Positions 58,312-64,000 of a DNA stretch of 64,000 nucleotides are shown one piece after another (position 1 is the stretch's first letter; the number at the start of each line of letters is the position of its first letter). The stretch comes from CANNDT01 sp945876205 (GTDB taxonomy: Bacteria; Acidobacteriota; Vicinamibacteria; Vicinamibacterales; UBA2999), in NCBI GenBank assembly GCA_947503365.1, contig CANNDT010000001.1, positions 54,161-118,160 on the forward strand, given 5' to 3'. Made by a program: the position numbers and the translations under genes. The notes below the pieces were generated by a model, which saw only the letters and a program-made list of their open reading frames with translations, searched no databases and was not told the origin of the DNA.

Positions 58312-59454
58312 GTGACAACCCGCCTGACGCTCCTCGCCCTCGTCGCCTTCACGGCCGTGCTGTCGGCACAGGCTGGGGCCGATCTCAAAACCAACATCGA
58401 CCGGCTCGCGGCGTTCGACTATCCGGCCCGCACAAATGCCGCACGGGCGGTCAGGCGTGCCGCGCCGGCTGAGGCTGTTCCGGCGTTGACGCAGGCCGTG
58501 CGCAGTCACCAGGACGCCTTCGTTCGCTATCGTGCGCTGGTCCTGTTGACGTCGTTCAACGATCCAGGGACGTCGGATCTCATGCGCGCGCTGCTGGGCG
58601 ACACGAACGACCGCCTTCGCGAGGTGGCCTACCGCTGGTTCGAGTTGCACCCGGAGCCGCGCCTTACGCCGTCGCTGCTGTCTGCACTGAATACCGAGCA
58701 GGCTGAATTCGTCCGTCCCGCGTTGATACGCACCGTCGCGGCAGCTGCGGGGACCGACCCCCTGGCGCAGCGGGCGCTCATTGCGGAGGTCGGCCGTGGC
58801 CTCGATTTTTTCCGCAGCGCGGTGATCGAAGCGCTCGGCGACTATCGCGCCGGTTTTGCCGCCGCCCCGATCGCCGAGCTCGCACAGTCTCAAGGTCCGC
58901 TGCAGGACGATGCGGTGCTGGCGGTAGGGCGGATTGGGGGTCCGCAGGCCACGGCAACGTTCAAGGTGCTGACGAACCCCCCGCTCGACGTCATCCCCGC
59001 CCTTCACGCCGCGCAGTGCCTGTTCGAAGACGCCTGCGCGATGCATCTGCAGATCCTGACCGACACCGCCCGCAGCCTGGTTGCCAAGCCGGATGTGGTC
59101 CGCGCCGCCGTTGCGGCGATCGGCGCCGTGGCAGCCCGTGGCGACGCCGCGGCGACCGCGACGCTTCTCGCCTTGGCGACGACCGGTTCCCCGGCGGTGC
59201 GCCGTGATGCGACGCTCGGATTCGCGGGACTCGCGCTCAAGCGGGCGGCATTCATGATCGATTGGCTCTCGCGCGCGCCCGATGATGTGCGGGCTCGCGC
59301 CATCGACATCCTGCACGAAGGGTTCGACAGCCTCGAAGAAGATTTCGCCGAGGAACAGTTCTTCGCGACCGCCCGCGCCGCCTACTGGAAGGCTCCCGCA
59401 GGATCGCCGGAGCGCACCGTCAACGCGACGCTGATCGACAAACTGGAATTCTGA
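58312..59454 (+). CDS. secreted HEAT-repeat-like protein in the purine operon
   Basis: 380 aa. GTG 58312 follows a GAGG site and gives a signal peptide ending LSAQAGA. The rest is helical hairpins (DAFVRYRALVLLTSFNDPG, DRLREVAYRWFEL and similar) typical of HEAT/PBS-lyase repeats, used for protein contact. It lies 4 nt after purF and 4 nt before purM, so it is co-transcribed with purine genes although exported. Function unknown. Confidence 0.8.
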   Translation: MTTRLTLLALVAFTAVLSAQAGADLKTNIDRLAAFDYPARTNAARAVRRAAPAEAVPALTQAVRSHQDAFVRYRALVLLTSFNDPGTSDLMRALLGDTNDRLREVAYRWFELHPEPRLTPSLLSALNTEQAEFVRPALIRTVAAAAGTDPLAQRALIAEVGRGLDFFRSAVIEALGDYRAGFAAAPIAELAQSQGPLQDDAVLAVGRIGGPQATATFKVLTNPPLDVIPALHAAQCLFEDACAMHLQILTDTARSLVAKPDVVRAAVAAIGAVAARGDAAATATLLALATTGSPAVRRDATLGFAGLALKRAAFMIDWLSRAPDDVRARAIDILHEGFDSLEEDFAEEQFFATARAAYWKAPAGSPERTVNATLIDKLEF

Positions 59455-59458
59455 TTAC

Positions 59459-60496
59459 ATGGACTACAAGGCATCAGGCGTCGATATCGATGCCGGCAAC
59501 GAGACGGTGCGCCGGATTCGCGCGCTGGCGCGCTCGACGTTCACACCTGGGGTGCTGTCGGACATTGGATCGTTCGGGAGCCTGTTTCAGCTCGAGCCGG
59601 GGCGCTTCCGCGAGCCGGTGCTCGTGTCGAGCGCCGACGGCGTTGGGACAAAGCTGAAGGTTGCCTTTCTCGCGAACAAGCACGAGACGGTCGGTATCGA
59701 CCTCGTGAATCACTGCGTCAACGACATCCTCGTGCAGGGCGCTGAACCGCTCTTCTTTCTGGACTACCTTGCGACCGGCCGGCTGTCGCCCGATGTGGCG
59801 GAGAAGATCATCAGCGGGATGGCGAGCGCGTGCCGTGACAACGGGTGTGCGCTGCTTGGCGGCGAGACCGCGGAAATGCCGGGTTTCTACAACGAGGGCG
59901 AATACGATCTGGCCGGATTCATTGTCGGCGTCGTCGACCGCGAGCGGCTGATCAGCGGCCGGGCCGTTGCCGTCGGTGACGTGCTTGTCGGCGTCCCTTC
60001 TTCCGGCCTGCATACAAACGGGTATTCACTCGCGCGGCGGATCGTGTTCGAGCATTTGAAGCTGACGGTCGATAGCCACGTACCGGAACTTGGGTGCACG
60101 GTTGGTGACGCGCTGCTCGAGCCGCACCGATCGTACCTGTCAATGGTCCGCCCGCTGTTTGACGGTGGGCGCATCAAGGCGATGGCGCACATCACCGGTG
60201 GCGGGATCACCGACAATCTTCCGCGCGTGCTGCCGCATGGCACCGCGGCGGTCGTCGATGCCGCGGCGTGGGAGCCGCCGGCCATCTTCCGCTGGCTGCA
60301 GGAAAGCGGGAACGTGTCCGGCGATGAGATGATGCGCACCTTCAACATGGGCATCGGCCTCATCATCGTCACCGCGCGTGATAAATCCGAACAGCTGATC
60401 GAGGAGTTGCAGGCGCGCGGCGGGCGCGCGGCGCGCGTCATTGGCACCATCGTCGCCGGTGAGCCGCCGTCGGTCAGCTACGTCAACCTGCCGTGA
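59459..60496 (+). CDS. purM: phosphoribosylformylglycinamidine cyclo-ligase
   Basis: 345 aa. Step 5 of purine synthesis, forming AIR. VSSADGVGTKLKVA, GETAEMPGFY and MAHITGGGITDNLPR are family signatures. Ribosome-binding site weak. GTGA overlap with purN. Confidence 0.97.
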   Translation: MDYKASGVDIDAGNETVRRIRALARSTFTPGVLSDIGSFGSLFQLEPGRFREPVLVSSADGVGTKLKVAFLANKHETVGIDLVNHCVNDILVQGAEPLFFLDYLATGRLSPDVAEKIISGMASACRDNGCALLGGETAEMPGFYNEGEYDLAGFIVGVVDRERLISGRAVAVGDVLVGVPSSGLHTNGYSLARRIVFEHLKLTVDSHVPELGCTVGDALLEPHRSYLSMVRPLFDGGRIKAMAHITGGGITDNLPRVLPHGTAAVVDAAAWEPPAIFRWLQESGNVSGDEMMRTFNMGIGLIIVTARDKSEQLIEELQARGGRAARVIGTIVAGEPPSVSYVNLP

Positions 60497-61140
60497 ACCG
60501 CCGCCTCGGTGTTCTGATTTCCGGGCGCGGCAGCAATCTTCAGGCGCTCATCGACGCGATCCGCGAGGGCCGGCTCGATGCCTCGATCGCGGTGGTCGTC
60601 TCCAATCGCGAGTACGCGGCAGGTCTCGAGAAAGCGCGCGGTGCTGGCATTGAGGCTTTGGTGCTCAGCCACCGCGGGTGGCCGTCGAGAGATGACTACG
60701 ACCGCGCGCTGGTGCGCGAGCTGAAGTCCCGCGACGTAGGCCTGGTCTGCCTCGCGGGATTCATGCGGCTCGTCGGCGCACCGTTGCTCGACGCATTTCC
60801 GAATGCGGTGGTCAATATCCATCCGTCGCTGCTGCCCGCGTTTCCTGGCGTCGATGCGCAGCGGCAGGCACTGGATTACGGCGCGAAGGTGAGCGGCGTG
60901 ACCGTCCACCTGGTCACGCCCGAGCTTGATGGCGGTCCGATCATCCTGCAGCGGACCGTGGCGGTCCTGGCTGGCGACACCGCCGATTCCCTATCAGCAC
61001 GGATTCTCGTGGCAGAGCATCAGGCGTATCCCGAAGCCGTGGCATTGCTGCTCGACGGCGGCTGGCGGGTCGAAGGGCGACGATTTGTGGGCCGGGCCGT
61101 TTCGGATGCGCCTAGATCTGCGAGCGCCGCTTCAGCGTGA
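60493..61140 (+). CDS. purN: phosphoribosylglycinamide formyltransferase
   Basis: 215 aa, folate-dependent step 3. VLISGRGSNLQALIDA, the catalytic segment VNIHPSLLPAFPG, and GVTVHLVTPELDGGPII (with His and Asp) are intact. GTG start. Last purine gene; its 3' 29 nt overlap the end of the convergent phosphoesterase gene. Confidence 0.96.
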   Translation: MNRRLGVLISGRGSNLQALIDAIREGRLDASIAVVVSNREYAAGLEKARGAGIEALVLSHRGWPSRDDYDRALVRELKSRDVGLVCLAGFMRLVGAPLLDAFPNAVVNIHPSLLPAFPGVDAQRQALDYGAKVSGVTVHLVTPELDGGPIILQRTVAVLAGDTADSLSARILVAEHQAYPEAVALLLDGGWRVEGRRFVGRAVSDAPRSASAASA

Positions 61141-61942
61141 TGAGTGCCACTTCGGGCGGACAGTTGATTCGTATCGGCACGTAAACCGTTCCCACGCCGC
61201 GGCTGACGAAGATCGACGTGTTGTCCTGCCCGCCCACGCCCTGAATAATCGGGAACCGCTTGCGCGTCACGATAGGCCCTATCCCGGGGACGAGCACCTG
61301 GCCGCCATGCGTATGACCCGATAACACGACCGGAATATCCAGCGCTGCCGCCTCGGTCAGTCGCCTCGGGTCATGCGCAAGCAGAAGCACCGTATCCTCG
61401 GTCCTCTTCTTCAGGATTCGCGCGATGTCTGCCGGGCGCCGCGTCCAGTAGCGAATGCCCGCGAGCTCGAGCCCCACACCGCGGATTTCTATTCGTGTGC
61501 GGGCATCCTTGAGCACCTGGATGTGCTGCGCCGTCAACGCGGCGGGCATGTCCTTGTCGTCGTCGTGATTCCCGAGAATAGCGAAGACGCCGTGGGGTGC
61601 GTTAAGGGGCGCGAGCAGTTCTGCGACCGGGCCGACAAACGCGCGGTCGCCGAACGTCACATAGTCGCCGCCGAGGACGATCAAGTCCGGCTTCTGCGCG
61701 ACCGCGAGGTTGACCGCGCGCGAGACATCTGCGGCGGGCACCATCCCGCTATGGTGGATGTCGGTAATGAGCGCGATGCGGAGGCCGTCGAGTGCCGGCG
61801 CCAGTCCCGACACCGGGAGGGACGCCTCGGTGACCCCGAGGTGATGCCGCTCGAACGCATAGCCGTAGGACCCCGCACCCGTGGCGGCGCCGATCGTCGT
61901 GACGAGCACGCCTTTGATCGCCGCGCGGCGGCTAAGCATCAT
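61112..61942 (-). CDS. metallophosphoesterase with twin-arginine signal
   Basis: 276 aa. Calcineurin-like metal ligands are in ITDIHHSG, VLGGDYV, ILGNHDD and SGHTHGGQ. The N-terminus SRRAAIKG with a hydrophobic stretch fits a twin-arginine (Tat) export signal, so it folds with its metals before export. YkuE/LpxG-like group; the substrate may be a lipid phosphate. ATG choice of 61942 or one codon later is not settled. Divergent from tyrS (26 nt). Confidence 0.85.
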   Translation of the reverse strand: MMLSRRAAIKGVLVTTIGAATGAGSYGYAFERHHLGVTEASLPVSGLAPALDGLRIALITDIHHSGMVPAADVSRAVNLAVAQKPDLIVLGGDYVTFGDRAFVGPVAELLAPLNAPHGVFAILGNHDDDKDMPAALTAQHIQVLKDARTRIEIRGVGLELAGIRYWTRRPADIARILKKRTEDTVLLLAHDPRRLTEAAALDIPVVLSGHTHGGQVLVPGIGPIVTRKRFPIIQGVGGQDNTSIFVSRGVGTVYVPIRINCPPEVALITLKRRSQI

Positions 61943-61968
61943 AGCGACGAGTTGTATAGTAGCGGCTG

Positions 61969-63237
61969 ATGGACCTGTATGGCGAGTTCGCGTGGCGCGG
62001 GCTCATCTATGATGAGACCGAGGGGGTGCGCGAGTTGGTGGCTCGCGAGAGGGTCACGGCCTATGCCGGCTTCGATCCCACCGCGGCGAGCCTTCACGTC
62101 GGCCATTTGCTCCCGATTCTCTCTCTTGCCCGGATGCAGCGTTTCGGCCACTCACCGATCGCGCTCGTCGGTGGCGGGACCGGGCTGATCGGCGACCCCA
62201 GCTTCAAGGCCGCGGAACGGGCGCTGCTGTCGCTCGAGCAGGTCGAGCAGAACGCCGCCGGCATCCGCGTGCAGCTGGCGCGCTTTCTCGACTTCGACGA
62301 TGCGGAACGTCCTGCGCGTCTCGAAAACAACGCCGATTGGCTGACCAAGCTGAGCGCCATCGAGTTCATGCGCGATGTCGGCAAACACTTCTCGGTCAAC
62401 GCGATGATGACCAAGGAGTCGGTGAAGCGCCGCCTCGAGAGCGAAGACGGGATCTCGTACACCGAATTCAGCTATCCGTTGCTGCAGGCGTACGACTTCC
62501 TGGTGCTGCACGATCGCTTCAACTGCACCGTGCAGCTCGGAGGCAGCGATCAGTGGGGAAACATCACCGCCGGAATGGATTTGATCCGGCGTGTTCGAGG
62601 CGCCAAGGCGTACGGCTTGGTCATGCCGCTCTTGATGACAGCCGCCGGCACGAAATTCGGCAAGACCGAAGCGGGCAGCGTGTGGCTCGATCCGCAGCTC
62701 ACCAAGCCGTTCGAGTTCTACCAGTTCTGGCTGAATGCGGACGATCGCGACGCCGTGCGTCACCTGAAGTTCTTCACGTTTATCCCCGAGACGCGCATCG
62801 CCGAGCTCGAGGCTGCCACTGCGCGAGAACCGGAGCGCCGCCACGCCCAACGCGAGCTGGCGCGTGAGGTGACGCGGCTCGTGCACGGCGACGAAGCGGT
62901 TCGCGATGCCGAAGCTGCGGCTGAGAAGCTTTTCAGCGGCGATCTCTCGGCGATGTCAATCAAGCAGTTGATGGAGGTTTTTCCGAACGTTCCTTCGAAA
63001 ACCGTCGCGTTTCAGGCTGACGGGTGGCGGTTGACTGGCTTGCTCACCGATGCAGGCGTGACACCCTCCAACAGCGAAGCGACCCGGTTGATTCGAAGTG
63101 GCGGGATTTACGTGAACGACAGACGCATCACCGATGAGAAGGAACGGCTGAGTCCCGAGCAAGCGATCGAGGGGCAGTTGTTCGTGGTTCGCAAAGGGAA
63201 ACGCGATAATTTTCTGATTCGGATCGAGAGGGGTTGA
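61969..63237 (+). CDS. tyrS: tyrosyl-tRNA synthetase
   Basis: 422 aa, class I. HVGH (near 43) is the HIGH motif; KFGKT (near 230) is the KMSKS equivalent; GGSDQWGNI is the Tyr pocket. An S4-type RNA-binding domain closes the protein (about 350-422: EATRLIRSGGIYVNDRR). The TGA stop lies inside the -35 box of the rrn promoter that follows. Confidence 0.97.
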   Translation: MDLYGEFAWRGLIYDETEGVRELVARERVTAYAGFDPTAASLHVGHLLPILSLARMQRFGHSPIALVGGGTGLIGDPSFKAAERALLSLEQVEQNAAGIRVQLARFLDFDDAERPARLENNADWLTKLSAIEFMRDVGKHFSVNAMMTKESVKRRLESEDGISYTEFSYPLLQAYDFLVLHDRFNCTVQLGGSDQWGNITAGMDLIRRVRGAKAYGLVMPLLMTAAGTKFGKTEAGSVWLDPQLTKPFEFYQFWLNADDRDAVRHLKFFTFIPETRIAELEAATAREPERRHAQRELAREVTRLVHGDEAVRDAEAAAEKLFSGDLSAMSIKQLMEVFPNVPSKTVAFQADGWRLTGLLTDAGVTPSNSEATRLIRSGGIYVNDRRITDEKERLSPEQAIEGQLFVVRKGKRDNFLIRIERG

Positions 63238-63263
63238 CACTCACGGCCGAACGATCGTATCCT
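63234..63263 (+). promoter_or_regulatory. rrn promoter P1
   Basis: TTGACA at 63234-63239 overlaps the tyrS stop codon. TATCCT at 63258-63263, 18-nt spacer. Farther of two candidates upstream of the 16S gene. Confidence 0.65.
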
Positions 63264-63385
63264 TCGTAGGTTCGCCAGACGGGCGCCAGCCCGGCAGTGG
63301 AAGATCGGTCACGATATCTCCTCAGCAGGCGGCGAACACTCAATCCGATTCTCCCCAAACTCTCGTCGTCGGACGAAAAAAGGGC

Positions 63386-63414
63386 TTGACTGAGTCGGAA
63401 CCGGGTAGTAACCT
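63386..63414 (+). promoter_or_regulatory. rrn promoter P2
   Basis: TTGACT at 63386-63391 and TAACCT at 63409-63414, 17-nt spacer. The -10 is weak except for T, A and final T. The palindrome ACCTTGCAAGGT overlaps its end and could be an operator or start-site element. Confidence 0.5.
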
Positions 63415-63468
63415 TGCAAGGTTCCCCTAAACGCGGCGCAAGTGGCCGATATACAGGGGAGCATGTCC

Positions 63469-63484
63469 GGTTCTTTGAAAACTA
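63469..63484 (+). promoter_or_regulatory. boxA-like antitermination element
   Basis: A GGTTCTTTGAAAACTA stretch resembles boxA in rRNA leaders, where NusB/NusE load an antitermination complex. Position about 190 nt before the 16S start is normal. Confidence 0.55.
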
Positions 63485-63674
63485 GATAGAGCGTGCAAGC
63501 AACCAACCCGTCGAGTGTCAGCGGATTGGGTGTTCGCCAAGGTGACCGTAAGGTTGCGGCGGCGGATGCATCAATCCACCAAACTCAACGAGTACGAAAA
63601 CAACGCAAGAGCCATTTTCAACAGGCGATCGCGTTAACAAGTTGCCCTCGTCCGCAAGGATAGAGGCAGCAAAT

Positions 63675-64000
<326 letters not shown>

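Larger units (their letters stand above)
63238..63674 (+). other. rRNA operon leader region
   Basis: No protein gene is seen. The stretch holds the rrn promoters, a 12-nt palindrome at 63411-63422, a TCCCCT/AGGGGA stem (63423-63464 region), a boxA-like element and the pre-16S 5' spacer. The spacer probably pairs with sequence 3' of the 16S gene, which lies outside the window. Confidence 0.75.

Overview
The window is a stretch of GC-rich bacterial chromosome with tightly packed genes and many 4-nt ATGA/GTGA overlaps. The first ~326 nt of a 16S rRNA gene lie at the right edge. They look like Acidobacteriota, probably class Vicinamibacteria (subdivision 6). A VWFA-related secreted protein of the type expanded in Acidobacteriota and Bacillus-type purine genes fit this. 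The placement rests on reading the sequence, not on an alignment. No mobile element, CRISPR array, prophage or tRNA gene was seen.

Layout. 0.3-9.3 kb: polA (reverse), a lipoprotein, a GNAT acetyltransferase, a BON-domain protein, a ZIP metal transporter, a TonB / two-TM / VWFA envelope cluster and a methyltransferase. 9.4-13.1 kb: inositol-3-phosphate synthase, a small membrane protein and acetyl-CoA synthetase. 13.1-17.2 kb: a GGDEF-like protein divergent from a PilB/GspE-type ATPase, then a J-domain protein. 17.3-21.3 kb: a MacB/LolD-type ABC ATPase facing an operon of methylmalonyl-CoA mutase large subunit and two Opp/Dpp-type ATPases. 21.4-29 kb: a small protein behind a strong promoter, a GT-B-like protein, a UPF0104/LPG-synthase-type membrane protein and three tandem paralogous polytopic membrane proteins. 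29-32.3 kb: glgC-eno-gpmA (reverse). 32.4-40.1 kb: two secreted or outer-membrane proteins, a terminator, and a PDZ-containing histidine kinase with an NtrC-type regulator. 40.1-45.9 kb: a reverse five-gene operon (prenyltransferase, DUF362 protein, low-complexity protein, two GT4 glycosyltransferases). 45.9-47 kb: STAS protein, zinc-ribbon protein and rpsU (reverse). 47.1-61.1 kb: purine synthesis (purD, purB, purS, purQ, purL, purF, purM, purN) interrupted by mtaB, rlmN, an M16 peptidase and a secreted HEAT-repeat protein. 61.1-64 kb: a metallophosphoesterase, tyrS, and the rrn leader with the 16S 5' end.

How the genes work together. The purine block supplies most of the route to IMP and AMP; purC, purE/K, purH and purA are not in the window. 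eno and gpmA are adjacent glycolytic steps, next to the glycogen gene glgC. Two regions (21.9-29 kb and 40.1-45.9 kb) look devoted to envelope glycans made on lipid carriers. The 13-16 kb pair looks like a c-di-GMP-linked module: a GGDEF protein with a broken active site but an intact inhibitory-site motif beside an ATPase with an MshEN-like N-terminus.

The least explained items are the triplicated membrane proteins, the degenerate GGDEF/ATPase pair, the palindromic repeat that supplies the stop codons of both mtaB and rlmN, and an 11-residue upstream ORF abutting an ABC ATPase gene.
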